Assembly: GCA_900239685.1 (NCBI GenBank)
Contig: OENT01000137.1
Location: 62,001 to 126,000 of the forward strand
Source: Rotaria macrura
Lineage: Eukaryota > Rotifera > Eurotatoria > Philodinida > Philodinidae
Length of the DNA: 64,000 nucleotides
Reading direction: 5' to 3'
Below, piece by piece: positions 39,501 to 54,500 of this stretch. The notes beneath the pieces are model-generated. The model saw only the letters and a list, made by a program, of their open reading frames with translations, did not search any database and had not been told where the DNA came from. Positions within the stretch are counted from its first letter, which is position 1. Every line of letters begins with the position of its first letter. Position numbers and translations under genes: made by a program.

Positions 39501-42500
39501 TTCTACTTTATTTGATTTGCTCTTGATCAGTAGTTATTGCAAATATCTTTTTCTTTCGTTTCAACTGTCAGTTGCTAATTTGCCCTTTTTTTCCTATTCA
39601 TCATCATCAGAAAAAGAGAGAGAAATCTAACTACTGTAACAGAAATGATGGTTAACGTTTTTGTTTTTGCTCTAGAGTAATTATTTCTTTTTCTTCTTCT
39701 TCTACCATATTTCTCTTTTCTTTTACGAAGTCTGTACGTCTCAAGAAGTTTGATTTTTTTATTCAAACAACGAATTTACCTAGAAAAGAGTGAGAGTGAG
39801 ACACAGAGAGTGAGAGAGAGAGAAACCGAGAGAAAGTAAAAGAGCATAAAGAAAAGAAAAAAGTGCCTTAGCGGAACAAACCGAACGTCGACAAAGGCCG
39901 CAAGTGGTGCCACATACCACAACGACAGTCGTCGTCACAGCACGTGTGCTCTTCCTTCTTTCTTCGTTTTTTTGGTCAAAAAGAAAAAGTCTAAAATGTA
40001 TCGATCCCCTTACAATAATGGGATGGCAAATTATTATGATCGATATTCCGATAATTCTCGAAGAACAGTACCAGCATCATCAGCTGCACAAGAACGAGGT
40101 AATGAATTATCGATGTTTCTGAGAGTATCTACGATTGCATTCTGTTTGATACGTTGACAGATAACGTGTTAATGAGAGAAAAGAAAATATTATTTTTTGT
40201 TTCTATGTAAATAAGAAATGATGAAGGTGAATTGTCAATGTTGCACATTTTCGATGATAAGTGAGATGTTAGCATTCTTTATTTATCATCCTCAACTGAC
40301 TATCAAGGCTTAATGCGTCTGTATGTTATGCGTGGGTCGAGATAATCTCAGAACATCAACATTGATTCATTGTAACTGACTAGGAAATAATGATATCGAC
40401 AATGATTTATCAGTCATAGTCGACTTTTAGTTACAAATGGAGGTCACCTATATGTAATGAATGTGCTCAGTGGATAAATGAAGAATTGAGGTCAATCGTA
40501 TTGTGTAGAAGATTTTCATTCTATCTTATCATTAAACAAGGTCAATGAAAACATACTCAATTGATCATCATAATTATCTAGATATGTTTGGGAATAAAAG
40601 GAGTAAAGTATGTGTGAATTCAAGGTACCGAGCGTTTGTTCATATTGATGTCCTTCTCCAACTACATGGTCAATGATTTAATTACTAATCCGTAAAGATT
40701 TGATTATTTCTCGGGATGTTTAGAACACAATTGAAATGAATTTCGAGGATAGAGAAAGGATTGAAACAGAAAACGAAAATGAATAAGAAATACGTAAAGT
40801 TCGTTATAATCTTATCAAGTTCTTACTTTTTTCAATGATAAAAGAAAGCGAAAGAACAGGATAACATTATTTAAATAGCAATAAATCTTGCACTGAATTG
40901 TTTAATACGAAAAAGTGTGGTCGAGTTTGACATTCGTAAATAAGATGAATACAAATATGAATCATTTCGTTGCATTAATATCGATAATCGTGGGCAACCC
41001 TTTTTGTTCACGATTACTTATGTTCTGACGTATAACAAATATCATAGTATATCAGCAGTACTTGTGTGATTTGTCAACCATTATTATTTTTCTTATTTCT
41101 CTCTCTCTCTTTCCCTTGTTGGTTGATTCTCCCCTTTTCTTTCTGTCTATTTCTATCCCCTTTCTCCCTCTTGCACTTTCAGCTCTTGCCAAACAGTCGC
41201 AGTTCAGAATTCCACTCATCCACTGTTGGATGATTGCTATTGTAGGCACTTGAATACATATGCTTCGACACTTCTTTTCTTCTATTTTTTTTTGCACATC
41301 GCGTCCGCACCTACACATACATTAATATGTGCTTTTTCATAAGATGTCGATGAGTGTTGTCACATCGGATACTTTTAAAAATTGATCTGTCAATACTAAC
41401 TCACGACTGTAAAAAGAAAAAGAAATAACTTATTACAAATAACGAAGAAAAGAACAAACTTTTCAAGATTCTATTACGATTATAATGCTCATCAAACAAA
41501 CAATACAAAACAAGATGATATTGAAGAAGAAGAATATGCAAGTTTGATTTCAAAGTTTTTCTTTTCTCGATTTATTAAAATCGATTAAATAATTTCAAAA
41601 TCAAATGAAAATATATTATAATTTCTATTATTGATCTTCTTCTTCTTCTTCTTCTTCATTATTTTCTTGTCGCATTTTAATCATTTGAATGGGTAATATG
41701 AATTGTACGGCAAGTTCTTATTCATCAAGTAACTTTACAACAAATACTTTAAATAATCATCCTTTACCAACAAATATTCATCAATATAAAGAACAAGCTT
41801 ACTATTCATTATCACTTCCTCATTTGAAAATGAAAGGTAATGCATTTACTATTTTCTATCCATATACTTCACTAACAGTCAAATTCATAAGTGATTTTCA
41901 AGGGTTCTTTTTACATTTTTTCCCTCACAACCACTTGAATTTATATATTCACATTCATTCTAATTGGACTTTACATGTAAATATATATATATATATATAT
42001 TCATAAACCGAAGAAAAGAAGAGAAAAAAAATCTAAATTGAACATATATATATATATATATATACATATATGTATATATGTTCTTTAATTATATGTTACA
42101 AAGAAGAAGGAAAAAAGAAAGAAAGAAACGAATACCTACCTGAAGGAACAGCATGATGCAATATTAATATAGAAGGGAAAAAGAAAGCTTAGAATAGAAA
42201 TTTATAATTATGTGTTCCTAAAGGCGGAGTATTTTCAATAGATGAATGTACATACGTATATGTATTCTTTAGAGAATTAACTCATATAAGTTTATAAATG
42301 AAAGATTTCGATGTAAGTTTTCTCGTATAATTAAGATATCTGTTGAATGTAGTCTATCAATATACTAATTAATGTGCATTCCGATTTGAATCTGCGAGAT
42401 ATATGCATGAAGCAAAAGCAAAAGAAAACTATTTATTGAAATGATTGTCAATAGTAGTTATTGACTATCAAATTAGATGAAGAATACTTAATAAGTATCT

Positions 42501-45500
42501 CTTCATGTAAATTCATAAATAAATTCTTTACCGGTAATTTTCTCTTCTTGAATATCATTAAAATCCTATGCATGATTATTCGAAAATTATACAAGAAAAT
42601 TATCTTAAGAAATTCGTAAAATATTTGATTTTTGTATGCTTCTTTTTTGCCTTTCATATGCGTAATGTTTTGATAGAATTTGATGAATTAGTTGTAAGAA
42701 AAACATATATCCAGTGTTTTTCTTCTTCTGGTTCGAATCAAATGTCGTCCTCCTGTCACTGTAGGAGACCTATTATGAATGATGAAAAAGTTTAAAAAAA
42801 AACGTGAAAAAGATGATTAGTATCTGCGTGACGAATCTAAAGATACAGAGATTTGATCAACATGATAGCACACCTACAAATTCCCATTATAAAAAAAATA
42901 GAGTTGGATGTTGTTTCTATTGTTCTTTGAGAAGATGTCTATCTTAAAACGTTAACATAATCAAAGTTTTCCTGTTCGAAACAAAATTGATCCCTTTCGA
43001 ATATAAAAAAGAAACAAAAATTGATGAGAGCAATGACTTCGTTCCAGTCAAGTGCATTACGATCATTACGTTGAAAAATATTACCTACGAATTTCTGCAG
43101 TACTGAAATCGACCGAGAATTGACGAACTGCAGGATAAAGATGAAAACAGAAATGTCAACACAATGAAAAAACAAAACAATTTTCAACGTCGACGATGAA
43201 GTGTTTTTTCTTGAAATTGTTTAATGTAAGTGATAGCAACTGGAATGAATTTGATTCCACTCTCGCAAGGAAGAAAGATTTGCCCACAAATTATTTTTCA
43301 ACATTCGCAAAAAGAATCGCTCGTCACACATCAACATTTTAAAAAGTCTAGCTACACCACAAAATTTCACTCATCGAAAACACAAAGACACATCTAACCA
43401 CAAACCTCGACACGAGATTCTACATTGCTTTCACACATTACAATCAAAATTCCGACAACTACGAACGTAACGCTAGTTATCATACATGTACTGATTCCAT
43501 AGATATTGTCGAATTATAATTGAATTTAATTTGTACAATATTCTTCAAGTTTTCCTTATTCACATTCAACGTGTAAGAAGTGAGTTGAAAAATTCTATCT
43601 TTAGTATTAAGAATTCGAAGAAGGAGAAAAAGTCTTGTATTGTTTGAAATACGCAAGTCTATTTACCGTTGTTATGTATCTTTCGATTCAACACGAGAAA
43701 TACCCTAGGAACTTATTGTGTTTCTTTGATTTAATTTATTAACGAGAGCTGTGGAATTTTCTCGATGATTGCCAAGTAAATAATATAAAATGTAGATGTA
43801 CAGAATCTGCTACTATTATTGTAATCTCCAATGTCAGATAAAAAGTCTAGTTGATAGTTACAACTAACAAAGAAAGTGATAACCGAATTTCGATTATCTG
43901 TATATTTTAAGTAAATATCCTTCTTGTAAAAAGTTTACTTATAATTAATTTGTTTACTTGACATTGAAGGTTCACTGAGAGTAGCGATATTTCAAAACAA
44001 ACGAGAAAAACATCTTGTCTGACACATGGATTTCTTCAATTGATTGAGCCTATGAAATTCAGTCTGCTCTGTCATCAACTGTCGCGCGCATTTGTATTTT
44101 GTCAGGCTTATGTTCGCTTGTCATGTTTTGTATCATAAAAAAATATCACTCTATGTAAACAATAAAGTATAGTGAAATACAGTCAAAAAGTACTTGTGTA
44201 TTGTTTGATCTAGTGATTGTAATCAGATAAGACATTTCTTTTTTTTTCGTAACTCTGTGACAAAAAACAAACAATCAAGTAGATAAATCCCCCGACACAT
44301 ATAGTACCGTTTCGACATACATGTTTTCAAGGATAGAACACTTATCAATAATCGAGAAATTTTGTTTCGTTTCATATACAAAAGAAAAAGTGCTATATTA
44401 TCAATCGAGCAACTGAACAGATAGTTTTAAATCTTACGTGCTAAGTTAATAGAAAATTCGTACTTAAGTTAGTATTAGTTAGATCGATATAGGATACATT
44501 GATGTATGAATCCTATAACCACTGATGACATACATTACTTTTGTCGACCATATTATCATCTCTCTCTCGGTTTCAATGAATTCTCTAAAATTGTCTATAA
44601 AATTCACAAATTAAACATTGAAAATCTTCAATGAATGTAAATACTGAATAAACATCAATACTACTATGTCATCATTGTCGCACGTTAAGAAATATGTTGA
44701 CAATGATTATTGTGATTCGGTTTTAACTTTGTCGAGGATTTTCTAATCAATGTTGATAAGCATCGAGCCGAAATACAATAGTCACTTGATAAATAGATCG
44801 ATAGCTACGCTTTCTGATCGATTGTTTATCTACGTAGGAAAAATTAAGCATCCAATTGAATAGAGACATCAAATACAAGGAAAAAATTGAAAAGCCATAT
44901 TAAGATTAAATCGTTCGATTGTTCGAAGAAGAAATGAGTATATTATTTATATTAAACAGACATAAATGAATAGAAAAAAAGAGAAATGAATAAAATTATG
45001 CTAATCATCATCGTTCAAATTATGCAAGTCGTTGAATGTCAGGCAATATTCATCTTATGTCATTTAGTTATCTGTTTTATTTTACTATATTATACTTATA
45101 TATTGTCCATAAAACTAGGGCAATACAGATGAAAATAATGTCTACGATACATTTCACCAATTTCTTGACGAATGTTATAATCCATTAATACCCGTACTAT
45201 AAATAAAGAGAGGGAGAGGAGCGTTTGGTTAGTAGTTTTGTTCTAATGAACATTTTCGTGAACACATGCGATGCCTCGAAATTCTCTGACCAGTAATAAT
45301 TCATTGAAAGATACGAAAAAGTTCGTACCTCTTTGGAAGATATCATCGTCGATGAGTAATATTAATAGTCGAACAAAATTAGTTTGTCGAACATGTTCAT
45401 TATCATCATCATTGAAACTAGACAAAAAGCAATTTGTATGCATTCGTTACGGTATGTGTTAAACATTCGAGCTTTCTTTTCCCTTTAATTTGTCATCTAT

Positions 45501-48500
45501 CGAAAAATAAACTTAATTCAAGGTAATCGGTAGACACAACGAGTAAACTTATTTCGCTGTTGTTTCTTCCCTGCACACTTGATTCAGGCAAACAAGAAGA
45601 AAAAAAGGAATAAAAACATTTCTTTTTTCGAAGGTCAGACTTTTATCGAAAAAAAAAGAGGAAAAAAATCTAGTGCCATTTCGTAAAGAGCTGTGTTATT
45701 GTAATATACGCACTTATTTCATAGTAAATAGATTTGGATTTTTTTTTCTTTTTCTAAAATCAATAAATGAGTTAAGAACGGATGTAAGTGGATTTCTCCA
45801 GCTGTGAGTTGTTGTTATTCCATTTACGTTCAATCAATTTTCTTAAATGACATACCCATGCAAGAGATTACGTAAAAAATATCGACTGCAATTATTTCGA
45901 TAACAACTTCATTATACGATGACATTACATTGTATAATTCTACCGGTGTGAACTGTCCTCCCCCCTATTAATACGAGGATAGTAAATAGGAAGAAGAGGA
46001 GAGCGAACGAGTGATGGTATTATTCTTCCTCTTGGTAATATGTTATATGTACTATACTCGTCGTTTTGCTGTTCTCTTTTACTTTACTGGTCCTCATTCT
46101 CATTCTTCGCGTCGACCGTATGCTTACATGTATACTCTGTCTCTTTCGCTTGCTTGCTCGCTCGCGCTCTCTCTCTCTCTCTGTCGATTTTTTTTCTCTC
46201 ACGTTTAAACGTACAGGTTTTTTTATGATGATGTCCCTGTACATACACACTATCACTCACTTACTAGTACTCCTCTTCTCTACCACGCGCTCGTGATACA
46301 AATAAGAGAAGAAAGTAAAGATTGAGTAGGATGATTACGATCATCGTCTAGCCTGATATACAAAGCCACGATATATATATAAACAGTATATTCGGATAGA
46401 GATACGATGGACTCGAGATATCCCTCATCGACAAGTATGCCACAACATTATGATTTTATGATGAACACTAGTGACACAAACACCAATAGTAGTCCATCCA
46501 ATAATTTCAAGCGTTCTACACCTCTATCCAGTCGTTATTTTCATCGTGCTCCGTTGATTTTTCCACGTTACCATCAACAATATGTGCATACTCAACCATC
46601 ACGACTTTCTTCATCATATTTGGGGCCATTGAATCATCATCGACCTCGTTTTTTATCAGCATGGGATCTGACACCACGACCTGTGAATTATAATTCGTTA
46701 CGCCATATTGATACGAATTCGTCTGTATCCACAGCAATACCGAAACAAAAGGATGAGGGTTCGTGTATCTTGAACAGTTGTGTTTTTCATTAATTAGATG
46801 TACATCAAATTGTGCAACGTGCGATCTTATTTTCTTTTCTCCTCTCGTTTTACAGTATGCCAAAATGTCTATATCGATATATATATATATATATATGTAG
46901 AGGATATGAGATATGAAGGAAATTTTTCCGATGATTATTTAGTGAAGTAAACAGTAGGATCACTATATCTGCCTGTATGCATCATAATCTTTAACCTTTT
47001 GCGGGAAAATCAGATTTCATTGTTACATGAGAGGAACCAGTGAATATATAAATATTGCAGTAGATTGTTGAGAGAATTTCAGAATTTAGTTTATGTTTTA
47101 TCAATAGTAAACATAAATAGGTGAAATAAATATTAGTAAAAAATACAGGAATAGAACAATAACTTGTCACAATCATCCTTGACGAATATGACAGCAAATA
47201 AAGAAAAAATGATTACAACTATTATATATGTTTGGACATGGTTAATATGTCAACATAAAAAAAATTTTTTTTCTAACTTTTTAATAAATCAATCAACTCG
47301 AATAAGATTCGCTTGAAGCCGAATATTTATGCCATACTATGTCTTTTTCTTTTCTTCATAAAATGAAACCTTGCTCTTGAAGAGAATAAGTTGTTGACTA
47401 GTACAACGTCGACAAGCCAAAACACCCTGCTCATTTATTGCTTATACATATCATCGACAATCTTTAATCCTCTTACATTTTTTTCTATTACGATCACATA
47501 CGAGACGATGGTGACGACGAAAACGAGAACGTTGATAGGATCTCAAGCCGAAAAGCCGAATACGCAAGCAAGCGTCTGATTGCTTTTTTCTTGCTTACCT
47601 ATGATGAGAAAAACGAATGAATGAGCAGGTTCCTCATTATAGAGAAGGACATCTATGTATACGTTTATGAGACGATGAAGATGTACACACGTAGATATAT
47701 AGATAGTCAGGTGCATGACAGTTTGGTTATTTTTTATTTCATCGTTCAGTCAAGGTAATATGTCATTAAGCTTAATTGAAACAAGACTTGCTTGATAATT
47801 TAAAATTATAGAAACTGTATGTATTTAAATGATAATAAGTAATTTTAAGAAAGTTTGTAAAACTGTTCGATATAGAAATATTATCAATGAAAAGAACTCA
47901 GGACCAAAAGATAAAGATTGCTTCGAACTGATTGTTTCTTTTTCTTCGTTTCTCTTTGCTCTTTTCAAAGAAAGAAAAAGATCCTATTTCATTGTAATGA
48001 AAACGGACACTATACAATCTTGACCTCTGATTGACAATTCTTTTCTTTTTTTGGCTACATGAATATACTTACAAACACACACACATACACAGCTGTTACA
48101 GCCACCATTTGATTACCGATCGAACAATGATAAAAAGAGCAAAGAAGGAACTCAACAGAGACATCGAACTATTTTCTTTCTCGTTTCAAATAAAGGTAGA
48201 CAACGAAAGACTATTGGGATTAATAAATCGATAGATCAAGAAGAGAAAAAAATCTTGTTGACATTTGCTGACTAATCAAGTATACTAATGAATTGACTTA
48301 CGGTGGTTACTTCTTTTATTTTTTTTTCCTTCCTAAGACTACAAGTAGGCATCAGCTGCTGTTTTATTCTTGTAATCATATATATATATATATATACATG
48401 CATACATATATAATCATACATATTCTTTTTTCATTCATAGATCGAACTCAACTTCAAACGATGCCAGCCAAAGATTTTGCTGATTTAGTTATGTTACCAC

Positions 48501-51500
48501 GTGAATGGCGTCGTGGTGATGATTGTATTCAATGGCCTAGAAATCATGATTATTATAATATTGTTTGGCTTGAAAATCTTTGGAAATATATCAATGAAAA
48601 ACTTCCAAATGACTTAACTATGCTTGAAAACACAAATATTCTTTATTCTCAACCATTATCACGTCCATTAGGTTCATCATCAACAACAACCAATACAATA
48701 GCATTATATAAATTATCGAAAAATATTGGTCTCATACAATTACCTTTAGCAGCAAGTAAAGAAGATTTAGCTATACAAAAAGTTCTATCAAAATTAAGTT
48801 TTCATTGTATTGAACCATTTCCGGAAATCATTCGTCGTCATAAACTCATTGATGAATACGTACCACAATTATCAAACATGGGTTTACTACAAATATTTAA
48901 ATGTCGTCTACGACATTTTACACAGATTAAAATTCAACAAGAATTCAATACATTATTAAATGAACATGATATTAAATTACTACGACAATATCTATCACGC
49001 ATAATGACACAACAATTAGATGATTCAAATATACAATGCATCAAACAATTGCCCATATTTGACAATGCATATCAATGCAATGATGCAAATCAACAACAAT
49101 ACTATAAATATATTAGTTTAAATAATATTTTATATATTTATGAATCAGGAACGAAATTACCTATTGATATACAACCACCAAAACAATGTATACATGTTAC
49201 AGATAGTGATTCAAGAATTTTATTGGACAAATTAGGTTATGTTATACATGATTTTACACATGTTGCTCGTTATCTTATAACTACTATTGGACAAATACAA
49301 CAACAACAGCAACAACAACAACAACAACAACAAAATTCAAAGAATATCAATTCAAAAAGTGATCAACAAAAAATGATATATTTAGGTAAATTATAAAAAA
49401 AAACAATCGATTTCAAATAGTTGAATTCGACAATGAAAAAGTTAGAATTCTTTTTCGTTCTAATCAAACATTGCCGATGGATATTGTATCGATTAGATTG
49501 TAACGAAAAACAGGCACTTTGTATGTATAGTTATTCCGTAAAGGACATGTCATGCATAAGAACGATATACAATCTAATCTAAATATCAACGGTGGTATCG
49601 AGGCAGATCTAAGTTTTTCTTACAAATAAATTGTACCTACTAAAGGTCAGAATCAATTAGCTTCTGATTTTATTTACATGTCGGCATATGTCAAAGATAG
49701 ATAATGTTATGAATTGATAATCAAAAACTTTGATATACCATTGTTTTTCTTATATAATCATTCAGATTAATAATAATCACTGAACTATTCAATCGAATTC
49801 CTATTCTATTATCTATATTCAATTATCTTAGTGATGGATTTAATTCTAAAATTTTTCTTTTGTTTTCTCTTTAGGAAAGTGGCTTCTATCGAATTGTATG
49901 AATCTAATTATATCGGATGTTGTCAGTCAAGACACATTATCAACTTGTCGTATATTTCTAAATCGTAAAGGTGAACTTTGTGCATGTCAACATATGTTCG
50001 ATCCATCATCATTTCAAAATAATAATAAAGAAAGATATTTAACTTTATTTGAAACAAAATATTTACCATCAATAGAACTATGTTCGGCAAATGACAATTT
50101 GACTTTATTAAAAAATTTGAAATTGAGACAACTCTACGATATAAAATCTGATGAAATTATTGATATATGTGAATTAACAATAAAAGAATCAGTATCACAA
50201 ATGTCGAGTAATAAACGTTCATGGATGTTATTGCTCGCTGATTTTATTATTGATATATTAAATCATAATCCAAAATTAATCGATGAATATTCTCAAACAA
50301 AACAAATTACCCTTCGACAATTTTTAAATAATGCACAATGGGTACCAGTTATGTTTGAACGACCCCATGGCTATCCAACGACGTTGACTTGGCAAGGTAT
50401 ATATTATCATTTCATAAGAAATATATTCCTTAAAAATCTATAAGCATAGACAACCCTCGAGAGATGCCTTGTAATCTAATCAAAACTGCATCGCGTATTC
50501 ATAAAATAACAATAGTTAGAGACGATTAGTTTATCTAGATTAGACAGTTGACTTTACGTGAAGAATTTTGATATGGTTGTTTGACGACATAACGGACTAA
50601 ATTCGTTTACATATCCGTAGCTGAAACTGAATCCAGATAATTATCTATCTTCTTATTTATTTAATTCAATCGAGCAAATGAAAAGTTCATTGAAAAGAAA
50701 GCAGAGCATCGCAGCAGGAAAGATTGTAAGAGAAATAAACGATAGTCATTGTGTATGTGTATCTATAAGAACTCAATTGTGAGTGATTGATGTACACGCT
50801 TCATTGAGGTACTAATGATATCAAAGTTCACTATCGATATTCCGTTCAGAAATCAATAATGTGATAAAATTCATGTACTTCAATATCCATATGCACTGAC
50901 TATATGTATTCGACAATCAAGAAAGTAAAATTAAAGAAGTCTCATTCAGCAATAGTTTATATAATTAAACACCAACAATGGAATCCCGCACGAGATCGAA
51001 CTCTTACGTGATAGGTACATCTCACCTTAATTTCAAGTACGGATTGCATTTAAACTATAGTGAACCATTTTCATGAGTGGTTTGACGTCTTGGTGATGTG
51101 AAGAGAATAGTATCAAACTGTAATTCTTCAACAGATCAATTATGAACTCACGAAAAGAAAAACGTTGAAGATCTTTGCACTTTTTCTTTCAAACCAAACA
51201 ATGAGTACCACCAACACACTCGAGAGAGAGAATATGTAATACTACGTTTGTTCATATGATTAAAGACGTAACTATTGAACATAGAAGTAGATGCGATCAT
51301 TCATAGGTGGATGATGAATGGTACAATAATATACTTAATGAATAAAATGAGAGACCCCGAACTAAAATTGAATAAACATATCTTGACAAGCACGAATCGT
51401 TCAAAGAAGACAAGAAAATACTCAGAGCCGAATGTAAAAGGAAAGAAGAGGAAAGAAAATGTCTATGGGCAACATACATCCATATGACATCAGTTACGCA

Positions 51501-54500
51501 CCTGTTATCACTGGCAATTTGGATGATGTAAAATATATTGGAAATTATTTCATGTCATGTAACACGAACAAACTGTGATGAATTCTCTCGAGATCTATGT
51601 TCTGATTCTTGTTAGAAAGTGATACTCGATTCAACATGATTAACTTAAAAACAACGAGACAGAATTTTTGAAATTTTATAATTCCAAAGTGAGAAATAGT
51701 AATTGCTAACTAGTAAGAACTCATGCATTTATTCTATTACACTAATAGGTATCCTATTGTTTTTTATATGTTTCTTTGATTGATGAAATTTTGATGAATT
51801 TAATATGAACCATAATTTTTTCGAAAAATTATAAACGAAAATTTGAAATACTTTAGTTGTTAAAACATTCCCTCCTCCTCCCTGCCTGTATTCATCTACT
51901 TCTAGATTTCCCTACATAAAAGATTGGTTTCTCGTATTATCATTGACAAAGACATTCTCTTTTATTATAGGTTCACTTGACCCACGTCACTATTTTGTAA
52001 CTCCTCGAGAAATTTGTGATAAAACTCATGGCTTTCTCGTCGGTGCTGTCGCACTCGTAACTTCTCTTGATCTTCCAGAATCATTTTATCCTTTAACACG
52101 TTCTTCACCATCATCATCGCCATCATCCTCATCATCAACAACAACAAATCGTATATCATTAGATTTGCGTGAGATTAAACTCGATTTATTATTAAAACAA
52201 TTGAAATCGATTGTTTTATGCTATCAAAAAAGTTCACCACAAGAACAAAAAAATGAAACATTTGATTATTTAAATTTATGTAAACGTCTCTACGATACAT
52301 TATCATATATCAATAGTCCAAGTGATATATTAAAAGAAATGCGTATATGCGATTTAACTGAATGGATATGGAATAGTACAAATGGTTTTTCATCAGCAAA
52401 TCATATTTATCTTATTGATAAAATTCATCCATTAGCATCCTATGTACAAATTCTACCATATGAATTATATAATTACCGAAAATTTTTTGAATCACTAGGC
52501 GTTAAATATTTACCTGATACATCAAAATTAGAAGATTTAATACGTAATCAACAACAACAACCAATCGATGAAAATTTATTCAAATGGATCAAAGAAACAT
52601 ATACGAAAGATCGTCGTTTAATGCAATTGATATATGATTTAGAAGCGAAATATAATTTAAAAATAAATCAAAAAGTTAAAAATGTTTCTGATGATCAAGC
52701 ACGTATTACATTTTCAAGTACACTTGATCTGTCCGATGATAAAGTTTATCTTTATTTAACAGGTAGAGAAACAAAGTCATAACATAGCATATATATATAT
52801 ATGTATAATAAATTAATGAATTAAACTTTATTTATTTTTTCTTCCAGATATATTCAATCAACAAGCGAACATTAAAGAAACAGTTGTACAAGCATTAACA
52901 ACAATATCAAAAGAAAAGAAGGCTCAATTATTAACTGAAGAAGATTATTTCATACGTAAAATGTCTGGAAGTGAATATCAAAAGAATTTATACGATCATT
53001 ATCGTGCATACAACGATTTATTATTACCTAATTTAAATGTGTTACCGAAAAATGTTAAAGATACATTAGTTTTATTTGCATTAGATCATGCTGATAATAC
53101 TATGTTAAATATATTGAAACAACATTGCTGTATACCATGTACACCAAATGGACGAACATTGAATAAGCCATCAAAATTAATACATCCGTATTGTCGTTTA
53201 GCATCACTCTATTCAGATATTGATTCATTATTTCCATATGGTGGACAAGATTCTTATTTACGAGAAGACCGTTTAAATGTTTTAAAATTACTCGGTAAGA
53301 TAAATTGATTCGTTCGCAGAAAAATGTTGCTTTATGTTTTTACGAATAATAATTCATATATTAGAATGAGATCTAATTGATGTATAATGTCTGATCTCTT
53401 ATAAACAAAATTTGTGTGATGAGAAAACTAAGGCGTCTATTATTAACTACTAGTATTTGTCGATGTGACTGATTAACGTATTTCATGCACATTGCTGCTA
53501 AGCGTATACGATGATATGTTGAAGAAAATTCGAAACTTTATTCTTATGCTTCAATAATCGTTTTCGATTCTTTTCTATTAAAAAAAGATGAGTCCACTTT
53601 TTAGTTTCATAACTCTTACAATAACAATATTAATCAATCTAATCCATGGGCAATGTTTTCCATTGCTTTGATTTGAATGATATGGATTTTTGCGGAATAG
53701 TTGAAATTCATTTGGCTATGAAAATAATAATAAGGAAAAGTAAAAGCCGACTTTCAAAAGATCAATAATTCAAGTAATAGAATATTATTATTTTCCAGAT
53801 ATTTTTCGACAAAAAAAAATTACAACGAGACTTTAATATAGTATCAGTATCAAAAAATTTAAATAATAATAAATGACAATAGAAACACTTGAGATAACAT
53901 AATCAAATATGGAGTTAAGACAAATAACTAGATGATTAAGTCAACAAAACTGTACATATGTTATACGACAAGATGTTGAATTTAGTTTCTTTTTATTAGT
54001 AATAAATGCTACTGCAGTTTTGTTGAAAACTTTTCTTTTCGACTTCCATTTAGTAAGAGAACTATGATTTGTATCTGCATACAGTAGAAATATCAATCAT
54101 TTTGACATTCCTAAACGTTTTCTTTATCATTGAATGTATCAACAAATAGAATGAATATCGATAGATTTTATTACAAGTATAAATCTATCCAATAGACGCT
54201 GTTAAATACATATATATTATACATATATATATATATATACATGTATCTAATGATCGTTGACTTCGTGTATCCGATATTTGATCGAAATGATACATCGATA
54301 TTTAATGCTAAAAAAGAATTTCTTCTATTTTTCTTTAACTATTTCATAGGAATGAAATGCGATGATAATCTTGTTACTTGGCCTGAACTAGTGGAACGTT
54401 GTGAATCAATTCAACGTATGCGTGATTATGATCTTGCACGTGAACGTTCACTTGCTCTCCTTCAAATATTGAACGATATGCTATCAATGTCAAATACAAG

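Noticed and set aside
47391-47579. Open stretch with a basic Thr-rich end (MVTTKTRTLIGSQAEKP) near 47511
   Set aside because: No compatible phase-1 donor before the stop.
48293-48440. In-frame extension upstream of sacsin exon 4
   Set aside because: It translates a TA repeat and F-rich sequence, while the acceptor at 48440 fits phase and homology.
50984-51080. Minus-strand tRNA-like string with GAGTTCGATCTC (B-box-like) and TGGTTCACTATAG (A-box-like)
   Set aside because: The spacing between boxes is too long, the T-stem does not pair in the normal 5-bp register and no acceptor stem forms. At most it is a tRNA-derived relic.
51344-51431. Hydrophilic open stretch in the exon 5-6 intron
   Set aside because: The nearest donor is phase 0, incompatible with the phase-1 acceptor at 51971. 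Lys/Asn richness follows from A-rich sequence.
54241-54349. In-frame 36-codon extension upstream of sacsin exon 8 starting at ATG 54241
   Set aside because: A good acceptor (TTCATAG) at 54349 joins the conserved LG/M box exactly. The extension is hydrophobic and intron-like.
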